This document shows positions 54,418-64,000 of a stretch of DNA of 64,000 bases, piece after piece (position 1 is the stretch's first letter; each line of letters opens with the position of its first letter). Position numbers and translations under genes: made by a program. The notes under the pieces were generated by a model, which worked only from the letters and a program-made list of their open reading frames with translations, ran no database searches and had not been told where the DNA came from. Source of the stretch: Acrocarpospora pleiomorpha (GTDB taxonomy: Bacteria; Actinomycetota; Actinomycetes; Streptosporangiales; Streptosporangiaceae); assembly GCF_009687885.1 (NCBI RefSeq), contig NZ_BLAF01000037.1, forward strand, positions 49,398 through 113,397, read 5' to 3'.

Positions 54418-57400
54418 CTGGTCTCTCCCCACACCTTCTGGCTCTTCGCAACGGCCCGGTGCTCGTTGCTCACCCACGCATCCGGAAGTTCGATCCACTC
54501 CCCGAGCCCTGCCTGGTAAGGCACGGCGACCGCCCCCAGCCGCGGCTCGCGCCCCGGGTCGCCCTGCGGGCAGAGCAGCCAGAGACCGCGCCTGCCCTGC
54601 CGGGCCGCCGCCGCGAGCTGGTTGAGCACGCCCATCGCGTCGTAGCGGGCGAACACCCCCGCGTCCGTCAACAGCACCGGGCCGGTGCCCGTCTCCAGCA
54701 ACTCACGCATCCTAGGCTCAATCCGGCCCCAGGCGGTACGGCTGTACTCGGCGAACTTCAGGGCCGCCCGCGTGCCCGGCTCGGCGACGTCCGCGCGAAG
54801 GATGGTCTCCCAGGTGGGCTTCGTGCCCGGTGGTACCAGCTCGTGCATGACCTGGAGAAACAGCCCGGTCATCGAGACGACCTCGGCCCCGAACCTGCCG
54901 GGCGCGTTCGAAAGCTCGGCGACCGCCTCCCGGGCCAGCCCCGAGCGCACAGTCAGCACCCGGAAACCGTCCCGCCGTACTGAGGCGGCGAGCCGTTCCT
55001 CCGCGCGTACCGCAGCCGCGAGCTGCGGGTCGTCGGCGTACTGGGTGATGCCGGTGCCGGCCGTGGTCTGCCGCCAGGCGCGTGCGGTCAGGTAGCTGGA
55101 GGCGATGTCCATGCGCGTGGGCAGGTAGCGCGGAGTCCCGGTGTCCTCGCGAGTGGACAGGGTCAGGTCGAACCCGGCGTCCCGCAGGGCCTTGGTCAGC
55201 GCTCCCCCGGTCGGCAGGCGGTGCCGGCCTCTGCCGTCCGTCAGCTCGGGAAAGCGGGCGCGCACCCGCTCGTGGACGTCCTCGGCGGTCAGACCCGGCT
55301 GCCGTCCTTCGGGCACACCGGGGACGAGCCGTACCAGGCCCGCCTGCGTGAGCCGCAGGGCCCGCACCAGCGGCAGGTCGCGGGGATATATCTCCAGCCG
55401 CGGGGTGGCGGCGGCGCTCCGGGAGGCGGCGACGGCCAGCTCGACCATGCGGCGCTCGTCCCACTCGACCGCGCCCGGCGGAGGAGCGATCGCCCCCAGC
55501 TCGCCCAGCACGGTCGTCGCGGCCGGCAGCGTGTCGAGCCTGCCGAGGCGGTCGGCGACCCGTCCCAGGCGGTGCGCGTAGTCGAGCAGGCCGGGAGCGG
55601 ACGGGGTGTCGGGGCCATCGTCCTCGCCGACCTCCAGGGCCAGCAGGCCCGCGCCCATCGCCTCGTCCACGGCCTCGCGGTTGGAGGCGTGCCTGAACTC
55701 ACTTTCCTCCGGGACGAGCTGCTCGACCTCCACCACGGCCCGCACAGCGGCCAAGGCCAGGGCCCTGCGCTGATCGAGCCCCTGCAGGCGGGTGCCGCGC
55801 CGCACCGCCAGCGCGTCGGCGATCTCGGCGGCGGAGGCGACCCGGCCGAGGCCGACGAGCAGCGAAAGGATCTCCTCTCGCAGCGCCTGCACCGCCGGGA
55901 GTTTCTGCCAGCGCGTCCGTTGGGTCCTCAGCATCTGGGGGATGCGTCCGTGGCTGAGGCCGAGTGCCTCGGCGACCTCCTTCTGCTTCGGCCAGACGCC
56001 GATGACGGGCAGCTCGCCCCGCTCGTCGGGCAGGCGCAGCAGCAGCCGCACCATCTCGACCTCGTTCTGGTTCGACCCGTTCTTCTTCAGCTCCGGAACC
56101 AGCAGCGCGGCCAGCGTGTCGAGGCTGACGGAACGCAGCACGCGCTGGGAAAAGTCCTCCGCGCCCCCACCGACGACGAGAGCGTTCACCAGGGCGGACT
56201 CCCCGGCGCCGAGCCGCTCCAGCTCCTCTTTCGCGGCTTGCCTGCCTTCGGGGGTGAGTGGGGAGACGGGCGCCTGGCGCAGGCGTTCGCCCCATTCGCG
56301 CTGGCGACGCTGGATCTCGTTACGGGTCTTGGCGCCAAGGCCGGGGGCGTTGACGAGGTTGCGCTGGCTGTAGTCCAGCAGCTCGCCCACCGTCGTCACG
56401 CCCAGGCCGTACAGGAACGACTCGGCGGCCGGGGTCAGACCGGCGGCCGACAGGTGGGTGTCGCGGGTGACCTCGGCGGCGAGCCGGTCACGCTGCTGCT
56501 CGGCGGACTCCGGCTCGGCGTCGGCGATCGCCGGGGTAGCCTCCGCCAGGCCTGTCTGCTCGGTCGTGGCGGGTGCCGGATGCCGGGACGTGCGAGGGCT
56601 GGACGGGGCCGTCTCCGCCATGTCCAGGAAGATCTTCTTCCAAGCGTCCCGCATCGGCTTGAGGTCGCGGAAGCGTTGTGCGGCGTCCCGGTGGAGGGCA
56701 TTGCGGAAGAAGGCGACGAGCCCGTCCCGGATCGCGGAGTCGAACGCGTCGGCGGCGATCGCCGGGTACGGCCACTCCTGCGGGTCGGTCTGGCGGGGCG
56801 AGACCTTGCCGTCGCTCCACTTTGGCAGCTCACCGGAGGCCATCTCGTGCAGGGTGACGGCGAGGGCGTACCGCTCGGCGTGGGCGTCGTACACCGAGCG
56901 GGTCAGCGTTCCGATGAACGGGTCAAGGTAGCCGTCCGTACCGGCGTCCGTCTCCTGCACCGGGTACCCGGCCAGCGAAAAGTCGATCAGCACCAGCTCG
57001 CGGGTGCGGTTGGGGCGGACGCGGATCGCGATGTTGTCCGGCTTGATGTCGCGATGCCAGACGCCCTCGCCCTCCAGGAAGTCGACCGCGCCGAAAAGGT
57101 AGTCGCCGTACGCCTCCAGTTGGTCGACCTGGAGCCTGCCGCCCTCGCGCAACTGCCGCGCCACGGTCTCCTCGCGACGGCGTGTACCGCTGGTGGCCTC
57201 CCCGTTCTCGTCCGAGTCCCGTTCGTCGCCGACGTACTCCAGGACGAGGACCGTACGACCGCTGATCGCCAGCTGCTCCGGTTCGACCAGCCGGATGACG
57301 CGCGAGTCGGGGCGGAGCCGTCCCATGACCTCGGCCTCACGGGCCAGGACCTCGCCGCGGCTGTCGGACAGGGCGACCTTCAGCACGGCGAGGGCGCGGG

Positions 57401-59063
57401 CGCCGCGCGCCGCCGGGTCCGCCCTCAGGTCGCGGACGAGGAAGGCTCGGCTTGTCGAGCCGGTCCCCAGGCGGCGCCGTACCTCCCAGCGGTCGGCCAG
57501 CACGTCGCCCGCGACGGCCTCCAGCGGGTCCTTCTCCGGGGCCTGCTCTGCCGCACCGGTGTCGGCCGGACCGGAGACGGGGGTGGTCAGCGAGTCCTCG
57601 ACGCACTCCAGCATCTCCAGGAACTCGTCGACCGTGGCGAGCCGCTGCACCGGCCGGTAGGCGGTCGCGGCCTGGACCAGCTCGTCGATGTCCTCTGACA
57701 GGCCGTCCACAATGGCGCTGGGACGCAGCCCCTCCCCGGCCTCCAGCCGGGCGAGCAGTTCGGCCTGACTCGCGGCCGGGGGCCTGCCCGTCGCCAGCAG
57801 GTAGGTGAGCACGCCAAGGCCGTACACGTCGAGAGCGATCGGGTCGGGGGCCACCGCGGTCAGCTCGGGGGCGAGGTACGGGTCCGAGCCCTCCGACAGG
57901 TGGATCGCGGACAGGGCCGTCGGGGCGAAGCGCGTCATGCCCTGCGACGATCCGTTGCCGCTGCGTTGCGTGGCGATCTGCCAGTCGGAGATCTGCAGGC
58001 GCGGGGCGAGCCAGGCGGCCTCCTCGCCGACGGCCTGGCCCTTGCGGCCCCGGTTGCGGGGGATCACGTGTACGGAACGGGCGGCCAGCGCGCGGTGGTG
58101 GATGCGGCTGGAGTGCGCCGAGCGCATTGTCTCGGCGAGCTGCCTGACCAGGGCCATCCTGCCGAGGATGTCGAGCTTGTCGCCGTACTGGACCAGGTAC
58201 TCGTCCAGGCGGAGGGTCTGCGGGTGGTAGTCGAAGATCAGCGCGGGGCCGGCCGAGTGTCCAGAAGGGTCGTACTGCTTCAGCTGGACGACGCCTGGGT
58301 GACGGAAGCGGCGCAGGACAGCGGCCTCACGCCGGGCGGCGTTCTCCACCGACGCGCGGATCGAGGCGTCCGAGCCGCGCTCCCGCAGGTAGATGCGGAC
58401 CCGAGCCAGCTCGGGGAGCTCGCTGTGGCGGGCCAGGTAGTCGGCCCAGGTCGGCCCGGTGTCGAAGGACTTGCGCTCCAGCAGGTACGGGCCGACCTTG
58501 TACTCGGCGTCGCTGCGGCGGATGCCCACCCGCTCCAGCGCGCCCTTGACCTCCCGCGAGTCGGTCGCGGTGATCCGCTGCCGTTCGTCGCGCGCAGGCC
58601 GGCGCAGCATCTCCACGAGCCCGTCAATCGTGTAGACGCCGTTCTGGTCGTGAGCGGGCAGTCGAACCCTGAGTGAGGAGTCGGTGAAACAGACCGCGGC
58701 GGACACCCACACGCGCTTGCCTTGCTGCCCCAGCAGCGCCGCCAACTCCTTGGCCTTCTTGTTCACCAGGTGGAGCGGATTGCCGTGCGGGACGCGACGG
58801 CCGCTCTTCGTGGTCTGGACCCAGGTGCCGTTCTCGGTGGTGAGGCTACCGCGCCAGTCCTTGAGTTCGACCAAGCAGACGCCACCGGGAGTGACGACCA
58901 GCAGGTCGACCTCCCGCACATGACCGGCGTGCGCGGTGAAGGTGAAGTTCGACCAGGCCCGCCACGGTTCGCTGTCCGGAAGCTTCTCGCGGATCGCCTC
59001 CAGGCCACGGCGCTCGTGGTCGAACTCGGACTCGGTGACGGTGGTCCACCGGCCTTCGAGCAT
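54414..59063 (-). CDS. pglW: BREX type 2 serine/threonine kinase PglW with NERD domain
   Basis: 1549 residues, first gene of the operon. An N-terminal NERD nuclease-related domain shows EVDLLVV (Asp53) and VELKDW (Glu66, Lys68). A degenerate kinase-like part (HHRALAARSV near 320) precedes a complete kinase domain with RLGTGSTSRAF, VWHRDIKPDN (about 668-676) and LIDFSLAGY. Then come a helix-hairpin-like block (GLGAKTRNEIQRRQ) and a long C-terminal part. The ATG 59063 starts about 145 bp downstream of a divergent fragment. PglW is thought to phosphorylate or scaffold partners. Confidence 0.93.
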   Translation of the reverse strand: MLEGRWTTVTESEFDHERRGLEAIREKLPDSEPWRAWSNFTFTAHAGHVREVDLLVVTPGGVCLVELKDWRGSLTTENGTWVQTTKSGRRVPHGNPLHLVNKKAKELAALLGQQGKRVWVSAAVCFTDSSLRVRLPAHDQNGVYTIDGLVEMLRRPARDERQRITATDSREVKGALERVGIRRSDAEYKVGPYLLERKSFDTGPTWADYLARHSELPELARVRIYLRERGSDASIRASVENAARREAAVLRRFRHPGVVQLKQYDPSGHSAGPALIFDYHPQTLRLDEYLVQYGDKLDILGRMALVRQLAETMRSAHSSRIHHRALAARSVHVIPRNRGRKGQAVGEEAAWLAPRLQISDWQIATQRSGNGSSQGMTRFAPTALSAIHLSEGSDPYLAPELTAVAPDPIALDVYGLGVLTYLLATGRPPAASQAELLARLEAGEGLRPSAIVDGLSEDIDELVQAATAYRPVQRLATVDEFLEMLECVEDSLTTPVSGPADTGAAEQAPEKDPLEAVAGDVLADRWEVRRRLGTGSTSRAFLVRDLRADPAARGARALAVLKVALSDSRGEVLAREAEVMGRLRPDSRVIRLVEPEQLAISGRTVLVLEYVGDERDSDENGEATSGTRRREETVARQLREGGRLQVDQLEAYGDYLFGAVDFLEGEGVWHRDIKPDNIAIRVRPNRTRELVLIDFSLAGYPVQETDAGTDGYLDPFIGTLTRSVYDAHAERYALAVTLHEMASGELPKWSDGKVSPRQTDPQEWPYPAIAADAFDSAIRDGLVAFFRNALHRDAAQRFRDLKPMRDAWKKIFLDMAETAPSSPRTSRHPAPATTEQTGLAEATPAIADAEPESAEQQRDRLAAEVTRDTHLSAAGLTPAAESFLYGLGVTTVGELLDYSQRNLVNAPGLGAKTRNEIQRRQREWGERLRQAPVSPLTPEGRQAAKEELERLGAGESALVNALVVGGGAEDFSQRVLRSVSLDTLAALLVPELKKNGSNQNEVEMVRLLLRLPDERGELPVIGVWPKQKEVAEALGLSHGRIPQMLRTQRTRWQKLPAVQALREEILSLLVGLGRVASAAEIADALAVRRGTRLQGLDQRRALALAAVRAVVEVEQLVPEESEFRHASNREAVDEAMGAGLLALEVGEDDGPDTPSAPGLLDYAHRLGRVADRLGRLDTLPAATTVLGELGAIAPPPGAVEWDERRMVELAVAASRSAAATPRLEIYPRDLPLVRALRLTQAGLVRLVPGVPEGRQPGLTAEDVHERVRARFPELTDGRGRHRLPTGGALTKALRDAGFDLTLSTREDTGTPRYLPTRMDIASSYLTARAWRQTTAGTGITQYADDPQLAAAVRAEERLAASVRRDGFRVLTVRSGLAREAVAELSNAPGRFGAEVVSMTGLFLQVMHELVPPGTKPTWETILRADVAEPGTRAALKFAEYSRTAWGRIEPRMRELLETGTGPVLLTDAGVFARYDAMGVLNQLAAAARQGRRGLWLLCPQGDPGREPRLGAVAVPYQAGLGEWIELPDAWVSNEHRAVAKSQKVWGETR

Positions 59064-59209
59064 GCACCCACTCCGCTGTCGATACTGTGTCTCGCCGGCC
59101 CTGAGCTAAGCCGAAACTCTCCCGGCAAATGGTAAAGCAACGTGAATACCTGCAGGTTGATCCTTCTCGGGTTGGTAAGCGAGCCGTTATAAAGGGATGA
59201 TCGTTGGGT

Positions 59210-60569
59210 GTTCGACCGACTTACCGTGGATGAAGGTCTTACCTCCGTGGATCAAAGCGACAAAACATGGCTCATTGACCGCCTGCTACGGGTCCAGGCG
59301 TCAACTTTGGGCGGTGCACCCGCTTCACCCTCATCCGCTATATCGCTGAGCGGGTCTCCAAACGCTCAGATCGCGGTAGCGTCATGCCCGTCGCGCTCTT
59401 GTCGTGGATGAAACGCTGGCCCAGGTTTCTGGTGCTGGACGGGCTTGACGAGGTCACCGACCCAACGGCACGTAAGCGAGTCACCGAGCTGGTCACCAAC
59501 GCCGAAGCCGATGACTGCGACCTGTTCGTCGTGCTCACCACCCGGCCGATCGGCTACACCGAGAACATCGCCCAACCCAGTTCGAACGCATCGACCTGGA
59601 CTACCTCGAACCCGACCAAGCCGTGAGCTACGGAACTTTGGTGACGAAGGTACGGCTTCGCAGCGATATCGACTGGTTCGAAAAGGTCGTCCGGTTCAAG
59701 CAGGCCGCCGAGGACGAAGCGCTGCAGAATCTGTTGCGCACACCGCTGCAGGTGCTCATCATGCCGATCATCGTCAGATCGGCCAGCCGCCTCGCACCAG
59801 ACCCCTTCAGCCTGTTCTGGGGCTACTACGACATCGTCTTCCGGCGAGAGCGGGACAAGCGGGCCAGCTTGAACCGGGTCCTCCAGGAACACGGGCAGCA
59901 GATCCAGCAGTTGCATGAACGCATCGGGTTCGAACTCCAGGCCCGCAGCGAAGCCAGCGATCGCTCCAACGCCACTCTCACCCACCAGGAGCTGGCAAAC
60001 TTCACCTGGCAGGTGCTCCACGAGGCTGGCTTCAAGCCCTCGGCACCGACACCGACCTGCGCGCCAAGATCGTCGCAGCTGCCACGCGGCGTCTGACGCT
60101 CATCGCACCCCGCGGGAACGAAAGGTTACGGCTTCGACGTCCGGTCCCTGCAAGAACTCATGGCCGCGATGCACCTAACCACAGGCCCGCTGAACGTCGT
60201 GATCGAACGCCTGGACAGCCACCTCCAGCCCTCATGGGCGCAACACCTGGATCTTCGCCCCCGGCAAGTTGTTCTCCACCCCCCAAGACCATGAGCACAA
60301 GGCCTTGGTCGAGTTCCTGGAATCGATCGACAACGGCTCCTACTCCCGGCTAGCCACCCATCCTTCCCGTCGGACCGAGGCTGGCCCTCGATCTCATCGA
60401 CGACGGGATGGCTCGCTCCTTGCCCAAGCGGCGCGACCGGCTCATGGTCGTCCGCGTACTGCTGCGGTTTGCCGATGCCGGTGACGAGCAACGTCAGCTG
60501 CTCGCTGAAGGACTACGAGACGCGCCGGGTGGGACGCAACCGCTCGAAATACCACAGAGAGGCCCTCAG
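59210..60569 (+). pseudogene. Broken NACHT-type ATPase gene
   Basis: Pieces of a STAND/NACHT NTPase are readable in several frames. RFLVLDGLDEVTDPTARKRV is Walker B and CDLFVVLTTRPIGY is the sensor-like strand; FERIDLDYLEP and a helical PFSLFWGYYDIVFRRERDKR continue in a second frame after about 59575, and GYGFDVRSLQELMAAMHL in a third after about 60040-60125. The Walker A part is missing at the 5' end. NACHT proteins are known antiphage sensors, so this is probably a decayed defence gene. The IS1380 insertion starts at its 3' end. Confidence 0.78.
60565..60569. repeat. Target-site duplication, left (CTCAG)
   Basis: CTCAG occurs immediately left of the IS1380 element and again at 62306-62310 directly right. 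Confidence 0.7.
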
Positions 60570-62305
60570 CCTGGATCCACCGCGTAAATTCGCCTGATCA
60601 TTTTCCGGCCCGATTCCTCGCTAAGGCCCGTTTCTCCTGGTAAGACGCTGTTTTCGGGCGTGGGTGGGCCGCCGTGCGCGGGTCGCGGCTTGTCCGGATG
60701 TTTCACGGCTCGGGGGCGGATTGGGCGCGGGTGACCGGCGGGTCGTCGTGGTGCGGGGGCGGTGACCGGGTTCGGCGGGTCAGACCGCTTGGGTGGGTGG
60801 CGGGTGGTGGACGGCGTCGAAGATGTTCATCCAGGCCCTCTGCCGACGCCAGTGCCCGGGCAGGTGGAAGGTGATATGACCGCGTCCGTGGCGGGCCAGG
60901 CGGGCGGGAACGATGATCAAATGACGGCGTAAGGTGGCACCGCGTGCTCTGGCGTGGAAGGCTCCGGCCAGGCAACCGGTGGCGCGCAGCAAGTTGTGTG
61001 CGATGGCGGCCAGGGTCAGCCACGCGGCGTTCGCGTTGAAGTTCCCCGACGGCAGATGCGCGAGCGGGCCGTCGATCAGGTCCGCGTTGACCTGCTCGAT
61101 GATCGCGTGGTCGCGGTGCTGTTGTTCGGCCTGGACCAGGTCGAACGGGCTGTCGGTGAAGATCGCGTGATATCGGTGAAGGGGGAAGATCTCATCCTGG
61201 CCGAGGCCGGCTCGCGGGTTGAGGCGTTTGACCCGGCGCACGATCAGGCGGGCGGTGACGGCGTTGGTCTTCTTGGACGCGAACGCGGTGTAGCCGATCT
61301 CGGCGATCTCGGCGTCGGAGACCCAGCACCCGGCCTGCTCGTCGAAGACCGCGTCCGGGTACTCGATCGCGACCCACGCCGACTCGGGGATGCCCGCGAT
61401 CGCTGTCTTGACCTTCGGGTCCATTTTGGCGGTGACCGAGAACCGGGTGCCGGAACGGCGGCAGGCGTTGATGGGAGCGGCCGCGTAGAACGCCGAATCA
61501 CCGCGCATCACCAGGATGCCGGAGGCCCCGGCCGCGCGGGACGCGCTGATGGACTCGGCGACGAACGACTCGGCGCCGCGGGCGGAGGCTGCCGAGCCGC
61601 CACGCAACCGGGTGCCGGTCACCACCGGGGCGGCCAGCACCGTGGACAGCGTCGAGACCAGCACGTTCAGCCCACGGATCAGCACACTCTTACCCTGGAT
61701 CTTCGTATGACCGAACCCGGAACCCTGCTTGGCGTAGCCGTAGGTACGGCGTTGCATCGAGTCCAGGTCGAGGAAGGCGAGCACGTCCGCGCCGGGCAGC
61801 AACGGGGTATGGGTGCCCAGCCGGGCCAGCAGCATGCGGCTGACCTTTTCGATCTGGCGGACGTTGCCCCAGCTCAGGCAGCGCAGGAACGACCCGAGCG
61901 TGGACGGGGCCCGGATCCCGTCCAACAGTCTGTCCATGCCGCCGTGCCGCAGCATGTCCAGATCGTCGATGGAATCGGCGCCGCAGGCCATCCCGGCCAC
62001 GATCGAGGCGAGTTTCGCGGGCGCGTTCACGCCGAGCCGGTCGGCGATCGCCACGTGCTCGCCCGCCAGCACGGCCAGGCCGCATCGCTCGGCCAATCGC
62101 ATGACCGGTTCCAGTCCGGCGTAGGCGACCAGGTGCTCGTCATCGAAGGAGGCATGGGTCTTGGCGGCGGCATGGAAGAATCGCACGTACGAGGTGTCCT
62201 TTGACTGCGGTGCTGGAAGCGTAGAGAACTCCCATCATCCCAGTACGGAGGGCACCTCCTCTCATTTCACGGCACTCGCGTCAGTTTTGGCTCGGTGGAT
62301 CCAGG
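60570..62305 (-). mobile_element. IS1380-family insertion sequence
   Basis: 1736-bp element with perfect 13-bp terminal inverted repeats, CCTGGATCCACCG (60570-60582) and CGGTGGATCCAGG (62293-62305), flanked by a CTCAG duplication. It carries an intact transposase gene on the minus strand and lies between the decayed NACHT gene and the second nuclease-helicase gene. Confidence 0.92.
60780..62186 (-). CDS. IS1380-family transposase
   Basis: 468-residue DDE transposase. Features of the family include AFLDLDSMQRRTYGYAKQG (first Asp), ILVMRGDSAFY (second Asp) and the C-terminal YHAIFTDSPFDLVQAEQQHR with IEQVNADLIDGPLAHLPSG. The reading frame is uninterrupted, so the element may still be mobile. 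The ATG at 62186 is taken as start. Confidence 0.93.
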   Translation of the reverse strand: MRFFHAAAKTHASFDDEHLVAYAGLEPVMRLAERCGLAVLAGEHVAIADRLGVNAPAKLASIVAGMACGADSIDDLDMLRHGGMDRLLDGIRAPSTLGSFLRCLSWGNVRQIEKVSRMLLARLGTHTPLLPGADVLAFLDLDSMQRRTYGYAKQGSGFGHTKIQGKSVLIRGLNVLVSTLSTVLAAPVVTGTRLRGGSAASARGAESFVAESISASRAAGASGILVMRGDSAFYAAAPINACRRSGTRFSVTAKMDPKVKTAIAGIPESAWVAIEYPDAVFDEQAGCWVSDAEIAEIGYTAFASKKTNAVTARLIVRRVKRLNPRAGLGQDEIFPLHRYHAIFTDSPFDLVQAEQQHRDHAIIEQVNADLIDGPLAHLPSGNFNANAAWLTLAAIAHNLLRATGCLAGAFHARARGATLRRHLIIVPARLARHGRGHITFHLPGHWRRQRAWMNIFDAVHHPPPTQAV

Positions 62306-62646
62306 CTCAGGCACTGGTGCGGGTTGTGGCCAAAGGGATCAATTCATGGCAGCAGACCCGATGGCTAGCCAAGGTCCTCGCACGGCCAAGCGCAGGTCCG
62401 CCAGTTGCGCCAGTTGCGCCAGCTGACGGCTGGGCGGACTTCGACGAGGAAATACAGACCTATCCCCTCCCCTATCAGAGGACGCACTGGTCGAGAGGTG
62501 TAGCGACCACCGAGCCTAGTAAGGGGTTCGGGCACCTTCCTCACTGTCGCCAGACTGTCAGTCGCGCCGTTAGGGTACAGATCATCGCCCCTTGTCCCCC
62601 GCCCGCGTCTGCGGGCGCCTGACTAGCTGCCCCCGCCAGGAATCCG
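62306..62646. other. Non-coding leader of the second nuclease-helicase gene
   Basis: After the right target duplication no convincing gene is seen. A short CAGTTGCGC tandem repeat lies near 62400-62420. A hairpin CGCCCGC-GTCT-GCGGGCG (62600-62617) sits about 30 bp before the start codon. A short reading frame here has no recognisable domain. Confidence 0.45.
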
Positions 62647-64000
62647 ATGAGCGCACGTTATCTTCTAGCCGCCCCTGCGTCTCAACTGCACGAGTGGATC
62701 GTCAATGACCAAGAGGGACTCGTGGCTGACCTGACCACGAGGACTGCTCGGATGTTTCACACCAGCGCCAGCACCTCCGAGAGGGAATCCTGGCGCGCCA
62801 GCGTCCGCCACGTTGTCAATGCGCTCATAGAAGCGAAACTGAGTGAAGTTATCGTCATCCTAGAAATGAGCAACCTGTCCAATAACGGCCGCATTGACAT
62901 GGTCCTGGTCGGCTCTTACCCAGGTACCAGCGACCTCTCGCTCGTAGTAGTCGAGAACAAGCAGTGGTCATGGGCGCGGATGGATCCGAAGAACGGCAAA
63001 GTGATCCATCCGGGAAGCTTGAGTGGCACCCTGCATCCCGCCAAGCAGGTGTGGTCCTACGGTGAATCGCTGCTGCGGCACATGTCGCTCCTACACACCG
63101 CCCGCATGCACTACCTCGTCAACTTGCACAACGCCCAGCGGAAGGACGTGGTGGACATCTTGCCGCCGGCCGAGCCGCTTCCGGAAGAGTGTGACGACAG
63201 TCTGCATATCTTCGCCGGAGACGAACGCGATGAGTTCCTCTCGTTCCTTACCGAGGTGCTGTCCGGCGATCATGCGGCGGACCATTTGCGTGACATCGAC
63301 GAGGCGCGGGTCCGACCGAACGAGGACCTGATGCGAGCGGTCGACCGCGCGGTGCGCGACCGCCCCGTCTTCGTTCTGCTGGACCAGCAACGACTCGCGG
63401 TCGACCAGATAATCAGGGATGTCCGTCAGGCCAACTCCGCCAGAAACAAGAAGGTCTTCATCATCAAGGGCGGCCCAGGCACGGGCAAGAGCGTGCTCGC
63501 CCTGGAACTCCTGGGCAGACTGAACCGCCTCGGCTTCGCCACCGAACATGCGTCGGGTAGCTCGGCCTTCGCCGGGGCGCTGCGGGAACACCTGAGCGGG
63601 ACGCGCAAAGAGGTTGAGGAGGTGTTCACCTACTTCAACCAGCACGGTCGGCGGCCCGAGAACGAGATCGATTGTCTGGTCATCGACGAGGGCCACCGGC
63701 TTCGCGCGACCTCCGTCGACCGTTTTACCAAAGCGGAACATCGCACCGAAGTGCCACAGGCCTGCGAACTGATCAATGTGGCCAGGGTGTCGGTCTTTCT
63801 CCTGGATCCGTACCAGGTGATCCGCGCCGACGAAGTCGGGACGATCGAAGAGATTCGGCAGGCCGCCGACGACTGCGGAGTCCTGCCGACCAACATCCAT
63901 GAATTCACTCTGGAAAGCCAGTTCAGACACACCCGGTGCCCCGAATTCGTCGATTGGGTGGAGCAGCTATTCGGCTACCACGGGACCGCACCGTCACCCT
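62647..64000 (+). CDS. PD-(D/E)XK nuclease-like domain fused to a DUF2075 helicase domain (second copy, cut by the window end)
   Basis: At least 451 residues; open at 64000. It aligns in plan with the gene at 32947: GRIDMVLVG with Asp84, VVENKQW with Glu103 and Lys105, KQVWSYGESL, and Walker A GGPGTGKSV at 275-283, all at nearly equal positions. The Walker B motif is DEGHR where the paralogue has DEAHR, and LESQFRHTRC matches its counterpart. The ATG at 62647 has AGGA seven bases upstream. Paralogues this diverged on both sides of a BREX operon suggest two related defence modules, perhaps with a partner gene beyond the window. Confidence 0.85.
   Translation, partial: MSARYLLAAPASQLHEWIVNDQEGLVADLTTRTARMFHTSASTSERESWRASVRHVVNALIEAKLSEVIVILEMSNLSNNGRIDMVLVGSYPGTSDLSLVVVENKQWSWARMDPKNGKVIHPGSLSGTLHPAKQVWSYGESLLRHMSLLHTARMHYLVNLHNAQRKDVVDILPPAEPLPEECDDSLHIFAGDERDEFLSFLTEVLSGDHAADHLRDIDEARVRPNEDLMRAVDRAVRDRPVFVLLDQQRLAVDQIIRDVRQANSARNKKVFIIKGGPGTGKSVLALELLGRLNRLGFATEHASGSSAFAGALREHLSGTRKEVEEVFTYFNQHGRRPENEIDCLVIDEGHRLRATSVDRFTKAEHRTEVPQACELINVARVSVFLLDPYQVIRADEVGTIEEIRQAADDCGVLPTNIHEFTLESQFRHTRCPEFVDWVEQLFGYHGTAPSP

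Noticed and set aside
40347..59063. DISARM or type I BREX
   Set aside because: PglW kinase, BrxD and BrxHI with PglX/PglY/PglZ define type 2 BREX; drmA/B/C and brxA/B/L are absent.
62161..62622. 153-codon plus-strand frame
   Set aside because: Spans the IS1380 right end and the non-coding leader, with no domain or ribosome site.

Overview
The window is high-GC DNA from a mycelial actinobacterium, most likely of the Streptosporangiales or Streptomycetales type. The evidence is a B12 riboswitch in front of nrdAB, a CebR-type cellulase operator, secreted multidomain glycosidases, an AICE-like mobile element with a TraB translocase in a tRNA-Val gene, and a Pgl (type 2 BREX) operon. Species cannot be named from the sequence.

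Layout. 1-15.2 kb is ordinary chromosome. It holds nrdB (cut by the window edge) and nrdA behind a cobalamin riboswitch, an orphan TctC/Bug-type solute-binding lipoprotein, a GntR(YtrA)-ABC-permease operon, a GH12 glucanase and a GH16 glucanase, a YcsI-family hydro-lyase-like gene, a STAS anti-anti-sigma factor, glmS with a small upstream gene, an M14 carboxypeptidase and a decayed FtsX-type permease. 15.27-15.66 kb is a tRNA cluster, Gly(GCC)-Cys(GCA)-Gly(GCC)-Val(GAC).

15.66 to about 27.7 kb is an integrated conjugative-type element abutting tRNA-Val. It carries a tyrosine integrase, a ribbon-helix-helix protein, an excisionase-like protein, a large inverted repeat, a TraB/FtsK translocase and a string of small tra/spd-like genes, then cutA and two XRE/TPR regulators. 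It ends in a four-gene operon: a small protein, an anti-sigma-type ATPase, and two proteins built almost only of tandem GntR and other helix-turn-helix domains. No replication initiator was found and no right attachment site was located.

28.3-64 kb is a defence island with many foreign-looking genes: an AlbA/Schlafen-GHKL protein with a C-terminal RRM, an IS4-type insertion, a repeat-containing non-coding region, a PD-(D/E)XK-DUF2075 helicase fusion with a companion nuclease, a 1228-residue DUF4365-TPR-like protein, and a complete six-gene type 2 BREX operon (pglW, pglX, pglY, pglZ, brxD, brxHI) transcribed leftward with stop/start overlaps at four of its five junctions. Beyond it lie a broken NACHT ATPase, an IS1380 insertion, and a second PD-(D/E)XK-DUF2075 fusion cut by the window end.

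How it works together. The BREX genes modify host DNA (PglX) and block phage, with a kinase (PglW), ATPases (PglY, BrxD), a phosphatase-like protein (PglZ) and a helicase (BrxHI). The paired nuclease-helicase fusions on both sides, the AlbA-RRM protein and the DUF4365 giant are the parts least explained by known systems. In the mobile element, the tandem GntR/HTH proteins next to an anti-sigma ATPase are the most unusual architecture in the window.
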